A DNA stretch of 64,000 nucleotides, taken from positions 1 through 64,000 of the forward strand of contig CALUMK010000006.1 of the NCBI GenBank assembly GCA_944321735.1. The letters are read 5' to 3'. This document shows, piece by piece, positions 28,091 through 37,646 of the stretch; positions within the stretch are counted from its first letter, which is position 1; the number at the start of each line of letters is the position of its first letter. Made by a program: the position numbers and the translations under genes. The stretch is from an uncultured Bacteroidales bacterium (lineage in GTDB: Bacteria > Bacteroidota > Bacteroidia > Bacteroidales > P3). Under the pieces are notes generated by a model. It had not been told where the DNA came from. It did not search any database and saw only the letters and a program-made list of their open reading frames with translations.

Positions 28091-28969
28091 ATGAATCGCG
28101 CGCTCACCCTTATCTTGACCCTTGTATTCGGGACCTGCCTGTTAGCCCAAAGCAGCAATTCCCGCTTTATCGACAGTCCGTCATGGGTTCTGGCCGGTGA
28201 CGGGAATCTGGCGGATTTGCCATCCCCTGTGGCTGCAGAAATGGAGCAAAAGAAGGCAGGCCGTGGCAACACGCCAAGCCTGTCGAGCCAAGCATCTTCG
28301 AAATCCCGGCCTCGTACATCAGCCAACGAAGGCTTTTTTCATTTGGGAATCTATGTGGCTCCGACCCTCAACTGGCTCAGTTCCGTTGACAAGGATCACG
28401 AAGGGGAACGCCGATACGAACGTACCGGTTCAAATTTTGCGGCAACTCCAACCATCATGCTCGACATGAGGCTGTTCCGCCGGTTTTATGTGGGCTTTGG
28501 CATCGCCTACAACACATGGGGCGGCAAAATCTCCAATATCAACGACAAGTATGATTCATACCGCTCTTACTCTTTCTCTTATGTGGAAGTACCTGTCCGT
28601 ATCAAACTTCAGACCCGGAATTTTGCCGACAGCCGGGCTTCGCTTTTCCTCTCCGCCGGGGCGAACCTCGGCTTTGGCGTAGATTATTCTTACAAAGACA
28701 AATATAAGGACATCCATATCACATCCCCTATTTCAGGTACGGGAAATTTTGTGACCAATAGCCAGAAAATAGACGAAGGGAAGAAACTGGCAAACCTGTC
28801 CGCCGTAGGGCAAATCGGATTAAATTACCAAATTGGCCGACGTTTGAACCTGATTTTCGGCGTCGAGTACCATTACGGTTTTATCCGTCCCCTCAAAACC
28901 GGTAAAGACTCCCAATGGCTCGATTTCAACAACCAGCAAGTAGGACTGGTGTTAGGCATCATGTTCTAA
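28091..28969 (+). CDS. Outer-membrane beta-barrel protein, PorT-family-like
   Basis: 292 residues. A signal peptide (ALTLILTLVFGTCLLAQ) is followed by a Ser/Pro/Ala-rich, probably disordered stretch to about residue 88, then an eight-strand-type barrel with alternating aromatic strands (FFHLGIYVAPTLNWLS, FYVGFGIAYNTWGG, YSFSYVEVPVRIKL, LFLSAGANLGFGVDYSY) and a terminal strand ending VGLVLGIMF. This fits the OMP_b-brl_2/PorT superfamily. PorT itself works in type IX secretion, but this superfamily is broad, so function is not assigned. The position between gldB and nadE is suggestive only. nadE begins 46 bp downstream. Confidence 0.7.
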   Translation: MNRALTLILTLVFGTCLLAQSSNSRFIDSPSWVLAGDGNLADLPSPVAAEMEQKKAGRGNTPSLSSQASSKSRPRTSANEGFFHLGIYVAPTLNWLSSVDKDHEGERRYERTGSNFAATPTIMLDMRLFRRFYVGFGIAYNTWGGKISNINDKYDSYRSYSFSYVEVPVRIKLQTRNFADSRASLFLSAGANLGFGVDYSYKDKYKDIHITSPISGTGNFVTNSQKIDEGKKLANLSAVGQIGLNYQIGRRLNLIFGVEYHYGFIRPLKTGKDSQWLDFNNQQVGLVLGIMF

Positions 28970-29015
28970 TCCAAGACAACCCGAAAACATATAACATACC
29001 CAAATCCATCACACA

Positions 29016-30578
29016 ATGAAAATCGCTCTTTTGCAAGACTGTTTCAGACCCTGCCGCATAGAAGAAAACAAGAAAAAAATCGCAGATTTTTATAAAAAGG
29101 CCAGCCAGGAAGATGCCGATATCGTTGTGGTTCCTTCGGAAGCCATATGCGGGTTCGAGCCTGAAGGGCTGTTGGATTTCAACGATGTCAATGATGCGCT
29201 GACCGATATCCAAAAAGAACTGATCCGTTCGACCAATGCCGACACCGCTTTGGTTTTCGATACGCCTTTTGCTCTGGACGGTTCGTTCTCGCCTTCGCTC
29301 ATCATCGCCTATGATGGTTGCATCCAGCATTCCTTGCCTCAATTCGACATAAGCCCGGATTGGGCCGAAAGAATCATCACTTTCCATGACGAGAGCATAC
29401 TTTTCACTTTTTTCTCTTCCATTGCCTCGCTCCATGTCACGCAAGCCATGGCTTTGATGGAACTCATCGACACCTGCATCATCCTCGACGCAAGGCCTTT
29501 CACACAAGACAAAGAACTGTCCCGATGCCAAGTATTGTCCAACTTGGCTCTTGGCATAAGAAACGTAATCTATGCAAACCAGTCGGGCTTCCAGAACGGA
29601 TATATGCTAGGCGGGGCCTCCTGCTATTACCAGCAAGGGAAACTCCGTGTCCAGTTGCCTTATTTTGACAAATCGGAATCCATTTTCGATACCGAGGAAA
29701 CCGAATGGAAACGGGTTCAGACGCTTATCCCCGACACCAAAGAAAAAATGACAAAGTGCCTGCACCATGCCGTAGTGGCCGGAATAAGGGATTACTTTTC
29801 GCAATGCGGTGTCTCCAAGGCGGTCGTAGGCTTGTCCGGCGGAATCGATTCCGCGGTGGTGCTTCCCCTGGCCGTAGAAGCTTTAGGACGGAAGAACGTA
29901 TTCGGAATCATGATGCCGTCCCAATTCTCCACGGATCATTCTGTCAAGGATGCCGTGCAGCTGGCAGAGAACCTGCAAATTCATTATGAGATTATCCCCA
30001 TCGAACCGGTTTACAAGGCTTTCATGCAGCAACTGGAACCAATTGTCAAGGGAACGCCTTTCGGCCTGACGGAAGAAAACCTGCAAGCCCGCATCCGAGG
30101 AACCATCCTGATGGCAGCAGCGAACAAGCAAGGCGCCTTCCTGCTCAATACATCCAATAAAAGCGAAGCTTCTTGCGGCTACGGAACCCTGTATGGAGAC
30201 CTTTGCGGCGCATTATCCGTGCTGGGGGATTTGTACAAAAGCCAGGTTTACGACATAGCCCGCCTCATCAACAAGCGCAAAGAAATCATCCCGGAAAACA
30301 GCATCCGGAAAGCCCCTTCCGCCGAGTTGCATCCCGGACAAAAAGACAGCGATTCCTTGCCCGATTACGATACGATAGAAAAAGTGCTCCGTCTGCATTT
30401 GGAACAAAAACTTGGGCAAAAGGAAATCGAAGAAGAAGGCGTTTCGCCCAAGAGTGTAAAACGGATTCTGGATTTGTTTTACAAGAATGTATTCAAACGG
30501 CATCAGACGCCGCCTGTAATCCGGCTTAGCCAGACCTGCCTTGACAAGGATATCAACCTGCCCTTGGTTTGCCGGTAA
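29016..30578 (+). CDS. nadE: NAD+ synthetase NadE with a degenerate glutaminase domain
   Basis: 520 residues. The C-terminal synthetase domain (about 245-520) is intact, with the PP-loop GLSGGIDSAV (about 271-280), LLNTSNKSEASCGYGTLYGD and the DSLPDYDTIEKVL motif; it makes NAD from deamido-NAD and ammonia. The N-terminal nitrilase-like domain (about 1-235) keeps the fold (VVVPSEAICGFEPEGLL, CIILDARPFTQDKELSR, GGASCYYQQGKL), but by my alignment the catalytic Glu is Ser41 (with Glu42 next to it), the Lys is Gln104, and the ICEDLW cysteine segment is replaced by residues around 126-140 with no cysteine. If so it cannot use glutamine and would depend on free ammonia. Convergent with recQ, 16 bp apart. 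Confidence 0.9.
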   Translation: MKIALLQDCFRPCRIEENKKKIADFYKKASQEDADIVVVPSEAICGFEPEGLLDFNDVNDALTDIQKELIRSTNADTALVFDTPFALDGSFSPSLIIAYDGCIQHSLPQFDISPDWAERIITFHDESILFTFFSSIASLHVTQAMALMELIDTCIILDARPFTQDKELSRCQVLSNLALGIRNVIYANQSGFQNGYMLGGASCYYQQGKLRVQLPYFDKSESIFDTEETEWKRVQTLIPDTKEKMTKCLHHAVVAGIRDYFSQCGVSKAVVGLSGGIDSAVVLPLAVEALGRKNVFGIMMPSQFSTDHSVKDAVQLAENLQIHYEIIPIEPVYKAFMQQLEPIVKGTPFGLTEENLQARIRGTILMAAANKQGAFLLNTSNKSEASCGYGTLYGDLCGALSVLGDLYKSQVYDIARLINKRKEIIPENSIRKAPSAELHPGQKDSDSLPDYDTIEKVLRLHLEQKLGQKEIEEEGVSPKSVKRILDLFYKNVFKRHQTPPVIRLSQTCLDKDINLPLVCR

Positions 30579-30594
30579 AAGCCCTCTATCGGAA

Positions 30595-32517
30595 TCAAGA
30601 TTTCCAGTAGAACGACATCCCGTTATCCGATACCAGAAGCTCTTCTGCCAGCAGTTCTTCCCAGTACTGCTTCAGAAGGGCTTCTTGCTCTTGCGGGATG
30701 CAGGCCGACAATTCCTTAAGACTCATGGCTTTCTGCTCCAACAAAGCTTGTATTTCCTGCCTCAGGCGTCGGCGGTCGCTTTCCGTAAGGCAGGGATGTT
30801 TCTTCGACAGGCAGACATCGCACAAGCCGCAGTTCCCGCTCCTGTCTTCCCCGAAATACTGCAAAAGGTAACGGCTCCGGCACAGGGAACTTTCGGTGGC
30901 ATACCCGATTACGGCATCCAATTTCCGCCGGGCGTTGGCTTTCCGGGCATCATATACTTGCGGCGGCAGAATCCAACCTCCGGACTTCCGTCTTTCCATC
31001 GCCCAGGACAGAAGGACTCCTTGGGGCAAAGGCCGGTAATCCACTATTGACACCTGATGCAATTGCACTAGAAGCCTGCTTGCTTGCGTTTCGCTCAAGC
31101 CGGCACGACGAGCCAGGTCTTTTTCCGAAACCGGCACGTAATCCGAATAAAGGCTTCCGCCATACTGCCGCAACAGGACTTGCAGCAAGGCTTCCGCCTC
31201 CGGATGTTCCACTTGGTAGCGATAGACATCCGTATAATCGGCCAATATCCTGAGCTTGGAACTTTCGCTGGCCGGTTCGGAGAAGCGGAAATACCCGGCT
31301 CTTTCCAGAAAAGACAATGCGGAAGCCGTTTCCACGACCGGGAAATCATAAGTATGGCAAAAATCCCGCAAATCGAAAGGATAGACGGCCCCTTCCCCGC
31401 TGCCGACCGGAATCTGGCAATAATTCCCTGCCGCTTCGTAGACCCGTTGGATAAACGAGATTTCCGGATAGGATTTGGCAAAATTTTCCTCGGCCTTCAA
31501 ACGGTCGGAAGCATGATAGACCAGCAAGGCGAAAGCCCGTTTCTCGTCCCTTCCTGCTCGCCCGGCTTCCTGGAAATAAGCCTCCAAAGTGTCGGGCAAA
31601 TCCAAATGGACCACGAAACGCACATCCGGCTTGTCGATTCCCATCCCGAACGCATTGGTCGCCACCATGACCTGGACTCGGTCCTCGACCCAGGCCTGCT
31701 GCCGATCGGAACGCTCCTCATGATCCAAACCGGCATGGTAATAGGTAGCCGAAAAGCCCATCTGCTGAAGGGCTTGAGCCACCTCCGCGGTCTTCCTGCG
31801 GCTGCGGACATAAACAATCCCGCAACCGCCCACTTTGCGGATGATACGCCCCAGACGGCCCATCTTGTCCTCGTCCTCAATCACGTAATAAACCAGATTA
31901 TCCCGTTTGAAGCTCTTCTGGAATACCTTCTTGGGTCGGATCCGCAGTTTTTCCTGAATATCTTCCACCACATCGGGCGTAGCGGTCGCGGTCAAGGCCA
32001 ACAGCGGCACACCGGGCAGCATGGGGCGAAGTTCGGCAATTTGCAGATAGGGAGGCCGGAAATCATAGCCCCACTGGGAAACACAATGGGCTTCATCCAC
32101 AGCCAGAAGGCAGACTTGCATCCTTTGAAGATGAGCCAGGAACATCTCGTTCCGGCATCGTTCGGGCGACACATACAGGAACTTGTAACGTCCGTGGACC
32201 GCTCCGTTCAATACCAGTTCGGTTTCCTGACGGGACATTCCGCTATAGACCGCGGCAGCGGCAATGCCCCTTTTACGGAGGTTTTCCACCTGATCCTTCA
32301 TCAACGCAATAAGGGGCGATATGACCAAGCATACGCCCCTCATGGCCAATGACGGCACTTGAAAGCAAATCGACTTGCCTCCCCCGGTAGGAAGAAGAGC
32401 TAAGGCATCGCGCCCTTGCAGCACATGTTCGATGATTTCCTGCTGCAAGGGCCGGAACTGCCTGTAGCCCCAATATTCCTTTAAGATTTGATGTATTCTG
32501 GAACTAATTGTTTCCAA
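30595..32517 (-). CDS. recQ: ATP-dependent DNA helicase RecQ
   Basis: 640 residues. Helicase motifs in order: FRPLQQEIIEHVLQGRD (motif 0), Walker A LLPTGGGKS (about 40-48), VISPLIALMKDQV, DEAHCVSQWGYDFRP (about 136-150), ALTATATP, GIVYVRSRRKT, and ATNAFGMGIDKPDVRFV with QEAGRAGRDE. The RQC zinc site follows in LCRSRY then CGLCDVC (about 560-590). The C-terminus has a helical stretch but no clear HRDC domain. It unwinds DNA 3'-5' in repair and recombination. Its start codon lies inside the 3' end of the upstream lipoprotein gene (14-bp overlap), so it is probably expressed with that operon. A second, fused RecQ is at 61663-63714. Confidence 0.94.
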   Translation of the reverse strand: METISSRIHQILKEYWGYRQFRPLQQEIIEHVLQGRDALALLPTGGGKSICFQVPSLAMRGVCLVISPLIALMKDQVENLRKRGIAAAAVYSGMSRQETELVLNGAVHGRYKFLYVSPERCRNEMFLAHLQRMQVCLLAVDEAHCVSQWGYDFRPPYLQIAELRPMLPGVPLLALTATATPDVVEDIQEKLRIRPKKVFQKSFKRDNLVYYVIEDEDKMGRLGRIIRKVGGCGIVYVRSRRKTAEVAQALQQMGFSATYYHAGLDHEERSDRQQAWVEDRVQVMVATNAFGMGIDKPDVRFVVHLDLPDTLEAYFQEAGRAGRDEKRAFALLVYHASDRLKAEENFAKSYPEISFIQRVYEAAGNYCQIPVGSGEGAVYPFDLRDFCHTYDFPVVETASALSFLERAGYFRFSEPASESSKLRILADYTDVYRYQVEHPEAEALLQVLLRQYGGSLYSDYVPVSEKDLARRAGLSETQASRLLVQLHQVSIVDYRPLPQGVLLSWAMERRKSGGWILPPQVYDARKANARRKLDAVIGYATESSLCRSRYLLQYFGEDRSGNCGLCDVCLSKKHPCLTESDRRRLRQEIQALLEQKAMSLKELSACIPQEQEALLKQYWEELLAEELLVSDNGMSFYWKS

Positions 32518-33985
32518 GCAAACGAATCCTGTTTATTTCCCAAGTGGCCATGTACTTATCATCGCTCTTATAAACAAAGGCTATACGGATCGTCTTGCCC
32601 TTGTAAGCCCTCATATCGATGTTGCCGCTCGATTCAAATTCGAAATTGTCTCCCGGATGTGGACTGGGAATCGTCAAGGTCCTCCACTCGGCCTCATTGG
32701 GGTTGGAATGCTGGCTTGGATCGTAGTCTTCCGAAACCCGGACCGTGTAATAGTCGTCCGGAGAATCGTATTTATAACTCAAAGCCTGGTCGAACGCCAA
32801 GGTCACCAAATCGAAACGGTCGGCCGGAACTTCAATCGTATCAGAAATCAGCCAGTCTTCGTTGGCCCGGGCATCCCGATTTCCTTGAAGCATCGCGCAG
32901 CCGCCGCCATAGCTGCCATGCGTCCAGGTGGCATCGCCCAAAACATTCACGATTTGGAACTGGGATATACCATCGGCAAAGGACGCATAAAAGATAGGAT
33001 AATCTACATATCGGTTATAAAAGAATTTGGCTGTATCCAAATCGCTATAGGAACGAAGGTAAAACTGCTTGGTATCGTCATAAATCGCAAAGATGCAAGT
33101 CATATCTCCTACACCTTCTGGCACCGGCTCACGGAAAAAACGGCAAGCGCTACTAGTACGTAATACCAACTCTGAAGTCTCTTTACTTCCATGAAAAGTG
33201 AAATACCGGTTGGTCGAAGTCGGGTTCGTCCCTACCGGAGGCGCCGGAGCGAATTCCTGCCCCACTTCGTCCCCGGCAAACTGCACATTGCGCAAGATTA
33301 CCAACTGGTTATACAAAGAAGGATCGTCCAATTGGGCGGCATCCGTGATTTCTATCGGCTGGGGAAGGTCAGCGCTGTCCACCGGAGGAAGCCCGGTCTT
33401 GGTCACATGCTGGGTAAAGACCACATCGGGAATACGGCCCAAGTCCACAATCCCGTTGTCATCGGCATAGCGGTAGCCCAACTGCGGCAGGTTCTCGTAT
33501 CGCCCGAAATAGAGACCGGAACATTTGATATAAAGTTCCTGGCCTACCGGGTAGAAGTTGTACAGCCCCGTCTTGTCCACGGCGATGTTCAAAGCCTGCC
33601 CCCGCGTGGCGGCGTTCGTCATGTCTTCCATGCCCGGCTGGCTGATATCGCGCACATACATGCTCTTGTACAGGTTGCCGGAAATATCGTTGCCAATCAC
33701 GACCACATGCAGGTATATATCCTTATAGACGGTATCCATGCGAGTCAAGCCGGTGAGGGAATCCGTCACGGAAACCACTTCCATGAACTGTCCTACCGAA
33801 TCGAAAGTGCCAGGGAACCGGCCTTTCAACTCTTCCACCGTCATGATCCGGGCATTTTCGGGAGCCCATCCTTCACCGGAATGATCCGGAACCGGGTCGT
33901 GTTTGTATTTGACGCAGGAAACGCTCAGCAGCCCTGCCATGCCTAACAACAGAAGCAGCTTTATCTTATTCAAACTTGTTCTCAT
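32504..33985 (-). CDS. DUF5689 lipoprotein with C-terminal choice-of-anchor J-like module
   Basis: 493 residues. Lipoprotein signal ending LLSVSC (Cys24). Residues about 45-290 show the DUF5689 pattern: MTVEELKGRFPG, then VVVIGNDISGNLYKSMYVRD, and GQELYIKCSGLYFGRYENLPQLG, an OB-like fold seen in surface lipoproteins of Bacteroidota. The C-terminal part (about 330-490) has the anchor-J pattern (EDWLISDTIEV, LAFDQALSYKY, TIRIAFVYKSDDKYMATWEI). The second of two DUF5689 genes after the TonB receptor, 42 bp after the first. It probably sits at the cell surface with the receptor; the ligand is unknown. Confidence 0.8.
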   Translation of the reverse strand: MRTSLNKIKLLLLLGMAGLLSVSCVKYKHDPVPDHSGEGWAPENARIMTVEELKGRFPGTFDSVGQFMEVVSVTDSLTGLTRMDTVYKDIYLHVVVIGNDISGNLYKSMYVRDISQPGMEDMTNAATRGQALNIAVDKTGLYNFYPVGQELYIKCSGLYFGRYENLPQLGYRYADDNGIVDLGRIPDVVFTQHVTKTGLPPVDSADLPQPIEITDAAQLDDPSLYNQLVILRNVQFAGDEVGQEFAPAPPVGTNPTSTNRYFTFHGSKETSELVLRTSSACRFFREPVPEGVGDMTCIFAIYDDTKQFYLRSYSDLDTAKFFYNRYVDYPIFYASFADGISQFQIVNVLGDATWTHGSYGGGCAMLQGNRDARANEDWLISDTIEVPADRFDLVTLAFDQALSYKYDSPDDYYTVRVSEDYDPSQHSNPNEAEWRTLTIPSPHPGDNFEFESSGNIDMRAYKGKTIRIAFVYKSDDKYMATWEINRIRLLGNN

Positions 33986-34027
33986 GTTTTCCTTGTTTAT
34001 TTTGTTGTTTTCCGGATTCCCCGCAAC

Positions 34028-34852
34028 CTAATCCAAGGGTTCTTCGGAAAAACCTATCATATCGCTCTGCATCCGCGGGAAAAACTGGAGTTCATCCCGG
34101 TAAATACCCAAAATCCCCTGGATCGATCCATACCCGTAGGGAATCGTGTCGGGCGCGAAAAGAGCGTAGGCGCTGATACGAACCGCCAAAGTGTTGTTGT
34201 ACTTGTCACGAATAAGCCGGTTCATCGCGTTTCCCGAAGTAGCCGCTGCAGCCTGATCCACATAAATGCAGCCTGCTGAATCAAACTTAACGGAATCCAT
34301 CCGGATATACATGCCTAAATAATCCCTGGCTCCAATAAAATTGACCGTATTGATTGTCAGATTCAGCGGTTCAGGCACATTAAGCTCGGAAGCATAACCC
34401 TGACGGTGGAAATGCTCATCGCATACCGGCTCGTAAATCCGCTCGGTCACATTCTCGCCCTGATCCCCGATTTGCGGCTGGCCATTGTATTCCCCGTATG
34501 CCAATCCCTTCAAATCAATCACCAGACGCTGCCCTATCGGATACTTCTGATGATTGTTGGTCATCTCAATCTCGATATCGATACCAGCCGTGGAGTCCTG
34601 CAGGAAAATCTTCTTGTAGATATTGCCGGATATATCGTTGGCTGTCACGACCCCTTCGATATACAAAGCCGTGTCGATAGCGGCAAAGGCCTGCCCTTTG
34701 TAACGGCCAATCAGTTCCTTGATCGTGATATTGGCCTTCAGGTCGGTTTCAGGCGGTTCCGGGGTGTCGCGCTCGCCCGTGCAGGCCACCGAAGCCAATG
34801 CCAGCACAGATAGAACGCCCGTCATCCAAAACAGATTCCTTATATTTTTCAT
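34028..34852 (-). CDS. DUF5689 domain lipoprotein
   Basis: 274 residues. Lipoprotein signal ending LALASVAC (Cys24). DUF5689 signature: ITIKELIGRYKGQAFAAID, VVTANDISGNIYKKIFLQDS, GQRLVIDLKGLAYGEYNG, then VNFIGARDYLGMYIRMDSV. It lacks the C-terminal anchor-J module of its neighbour. It lies 39 bp downstream of the TonB receptor and is presumably a surface partner of it. Substrate unknown. Confidence 0.82.
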   Translation of the reverse strand: MKNIRNLFWMTGVLSVLALASVACTGERDTPEPPETDLKANITIKELIGRYKGQAFAAIDTALYIEGVVTANDISGNIYKKIFLQDSTAGIDIEIEMTNNHQKYPIGQRLVIDLKGLAYGEYNGQPQIGDQGENVTERIYEPVCDEHFHRQGYASELNVPEPLNLTINTVNFIGARDYLGMYIRMDSVKFDSAGCIYVDQAAAATSGNAMNRLIRDKYNNTLAVRISAYALFAPDTIPYGYGSIQGILGIYRDELQFFPRMQSDMIGFSEEPLD

Positions 34853-34891
34853 CTTCTTTCCTTTCTCTTTTAATTCAGCAAAACGTTCAGA

Positions 34892-37627
34892 TTAGAAACG
34901 GACACTGACATTGATGAAGAATGTGGTGCCGTAGGCGTAGAAGTAACGCGGAGGATACTTGTCCACATCGTGTTCGGCATAGTCGAAACGACGCTGCTCG
35001 TAACCGCCCGTCTGGATATTGCGGTTGTTGGTCACATTCTGCACCGAAGCATTCAAGTTCAGCTGCCAGCCATTGAAACGGAACACCTTGCCCACCGAAA
35101 GATCCAACGTGAAACCGCCGTTGAGCTTTTCCTCATCCAGAATGGCGTTCAGCAAGGCCTCGTTTTCCACCGGCACGCCCTCGATGGCCGCCGTGCTGCG
35201 GCGTTCGGGGTTCATGCTCAAGTAATTCCAGTTCACATAGTTCAAGTTCGCATTCAAATAGATATTGAACGGCGCCTGGTAATTGAGCCCCAACGAACCT
35301 GCCAGCTGCGGAGTCCCGGTCACATAGTAATTCTCGTAATAAATCGTGTTGGTCCGGTCTTCAAACGCCCCGTTCTCGGCCGAGATCGTAGCCTCGGGAC
35401 GGCTGGTGTAACGGTAATTGCCCACTGTTCCGATCAAAGAAGCGCTCAACTGCGGGAGAATTTTGACATCCAAGCCCAATTCCACCCCTTGATGCACCTG
35501 GTCCACCCCGTTCAAGGTGTAGTTGACAAAGGTCCGGTAGTCGTCATGATAGAAGCTGAACGACTCCATTCCATCAAAGAACATCGTATGGAAGAGGGTG
35601 ATACGCCCTTGTACCACCGGGGTCTTGAGCACGTAATTGAGGTCGGCGGAGAAAATCTTCTCGTTCTTGAGGTCGGCCACCACATCCTTGATACGCGGCG
35701 AGATATAGGCATTGCGGATGAAAGGAGCGCGGGTCTTCCACAAGACATTGGCATAGATATAGTTCCGTCCGTTGATTTTCCAAGTGGCCCCGGCTTTCAA
35801 ACCGTAATTGTAGAAACTGTGTACATCGCCTTTCCCTTTGGAGTTGTCGGGAGCGCGGCCGTTGCGCATGTGGCCGTAACGCCAGAAATGCGTGGTGGAC
35901 AATTCCGCCCCGGCATAGAAGTCCCAATGGGAGTATTCGAACAATCCCATCGCGAACAACTCGCCATAGACCTTATGCATATCGTAGTCGTAGCCGAACT
36001 TGTCCCCTTCATGCACTATGCGGTTGGGGTTGTCCAAGTCGTTCTGGATCTCAATCGCGTTCGAAGAAAAGTCGCGTTCGGCAAACTGGTCGATGTCGCG
36101 CCAGTATTTTCCGCCCAAAAGGTCGGAAACGGTCTTGAAGTTATAGGTAACGCTGTTACGCACCCTTGCCCCGGCATTCAAACGGATGTTGTCGTTGAGC
36201 TTCTGGTTCAGAACCGAACTCAAATCGAAGTCGCTCACATCGTTGCGCCGGTCTTCAATCATATACTTCGCCTGACGGCCCAAAGCGTTCTGCGTATAAT
36301 TGACCTCGTAAAGCTCGTCCCAGTTCACTTGGCTCACGCTGGGGTCGTTGCGCCAAAGCTCGGCCACCAAAGCCGCCGTTGCCGGATCCTCGTAATAAGA
36401 AGGCAGGTAGCGGTAGTAATCCGGACGTGGGTCGGGCGCGTCGTACCAGTTGAGCGCGGTCGTCCCGTAGCGACCGAACTGGTAACAGGCTGTCGTGCTC
36501 ACCTTGGTATCTTCTTTTTCGTAATCCCAAACCAGCTGGAAGGTAGGCAGGAACATTTCCCGAATGCGGGCAGAGCGGATTTCCCCGTTCTGGTATCCCC
36601 AGTTGCCGTTGTAGTAGTTGCTTCCTACCAAATCATAGACTTCCTGGTAGGAGCCGCCCTGCATGGCCCGCTTGGTGGGCGAGCCGAAAGCCACGAAGCT
36701 CAATGAATGCCCGGTGGAGCCGAATTTCTTCGATACCGAAGCGTAATAGCCCCAGCTGTCGTACATCAGTCCGTCGGGCACGCCTTTGGAATCGTACTTT
36801 TCCGAAAAACGCGGCACACGGACCTTGGTATTTTCATTATAGACCAATCCGTTGCCCCAGCGGCGGGAAAGGCTCAGCGAGAAAGCCCAGCCTTTGGCGG
36901 TCAAACCCGAACCGTAAGTGTACATCAGGCGGTGGGTATAGGTCCGGTTGCTGAGCGAATAGGTGAACTTGTGCTGCTTGGGCATGGATGAAGCCCGCAT
37001 GTCGATATTTTCCGCGCCGCCCACGTTCCCAAAGCTGAAATTGTTCGGCTTCAGACCGCTGACCGTCTCGTTGTTCCGGGTGGCATCGTTTAAGCCGCCC
37101 CATTCCGACCAGGAAGCCCGGCCGTTTTCGGGATCGTTCATCAACGCGCCGTTGATATACACGCTGCTGTTCTGGTTGTCGTAACCGCGAGGACGGAAAT
37201 AGGAGAAACTGAGGTTGTAACCGGCATTGCGGTCGAACACGTCTTCGGAAGAGGTTTCCAAGCCCGAAACAGTCTGGCCACCATAGCCCATTTCCTCGTC
37301 CCCGTCCAGTTCGAACACGGGGAAATCGTCTTCTAACGCGCTCACGTCCAAGTAATACAGGGCGTTTTCAAAATCCTTGACCGTCACCACTATGCTCTGG
37401 TAGCCCGGAGCGGAAACCGAGAGGGTGATTTTGCCTTTTGCCGGCGCATTGTCAATCGTAAAAGTCCCGTCTTGCGCGGTCTTCAGGTTTTCCAGACCTA
37501 TCGAGACCGTAGCCCCGACAATGGGCTTGCTGTCGCGCTTGTCGAGCACCGTGCCGCTCACCTGCCGTTGAGCAAAGGCGAATGACAGCGTGCAAAAGAA
37601 CAGCAATGCGAAAATAAGATGCTTCAT
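34892..37627 (-). CDS. TonB-dependent receptor with carboxypeptidase-regulatory-like domain
   Basis: 911 residues from the ATG at 37627, which starts a signal peptide (MKHLIFALLFFCTLSFAFA). The longer open frame to 37978 crosses the promoter and leader and is rejected. Residues about 20-105 form the carboxypeptidase-D regulatory-like domain (VSGTVLDKRDSKPIVGATVS, GTFTIDNAPAKGKITL). A plug-like region follows (VYINGALMNDPENGR, GLKPNNFSFGNVGGAENIDM), then a barrel of aromatic-rich strands with a terminal Phe (INVSVRF). It imports an unknown ligand by TonB. Two DUF5689 lipoproteins and recQ follow on the same strand. It differs from SusC in having no SusD partner. Confidence 0.88.
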   Translation of the reverse strand: MKHLIFALLFFCTLSFAFAQRQVSGTVLDKRDSKPIVGATVSIGLENLKTAQDGTFTIDNAPAKGKITLSVSAPGYQSIVVTVKDFENALYYLDVSALEDDFPVFELDGDEEMGYGGQTVSGLETSSEDVFDRNAGYNLSFSYFRPRGYDNQNSSVYINGALMNDPENGRASWSEWGGLNDATRNNETVSGLKPNNFSFGNVGGAENIDMRASSMPKQHKFTYSLSNRTYTHRLMYTYGSGLTAKGWAFSLSLSRRWGNGLVYNENTKVRVPRFSEKYDSKGVPDGLMYDSWGYYASVSKKFGSTGHSLSFVAFGSPTKRAMQGGSYQEVYDLVGSNYYNGNWGYQNGEIRSARIREMFLPTFQLVWDYEKEDTKVSTTACYQFGRYGTTALNWYDAPDPRPDYYRYLPSYYEDPATAALVAELWRNDPSVSQVNWDELYEVNYTQNALGRQAKYMIEDRRNDVSDFDLSSVLNQKLNDNIRLNAGARVRNSVTYNFKTVSDLLGGKYWRDIDQFAERDFSSNAIEIQNDLDNPNRIVHEGDKFGYDYDMHKVYGELFAMGLFEYSHWDFYAGAELSTTHFWRYGHMRNGRAPDNSKGKGDVHSFYNYGLKAGATWKINGRNYIYANVLWKTRAPFIRNAYISPRIKDVVADLKNEKIFSADLNYVLKTPVVQGRITLFHTMFFDGMESFSFYHDDYRTFVNYTLNGVDQVHQGVELGLDVKILPQLSASLIGTVGNYRYTSRPEATISAENGAFEDRTNTIYYENYYVTGTPQLAGSLGLNYQAPFNIYLNANLNYVNWNYLSMNPERRSTAAIEGVPVENEALLNAILDEEKLNGGFTLDLSVGKVFRFNGWQLNLNASVQNVTNNRNIQTGGYEQRRFDYAEHDVDKYPPRYFYAYGTTFFINVSVRF

Positions 37628-37646
37628 AATACAGGGTATTTCCCAC

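Noticed and set aside
31084-32352. 422-aa open frame on the plus strand
   Set aside because: Antisense to recQ; no domain recognised.
34970-36706. 578-aa open frame on the plus strand
   Set aside because: Antisense to the TonB receptor, whose signal peptide, plug and barrel strands are clear; no domain in the antisense frame.
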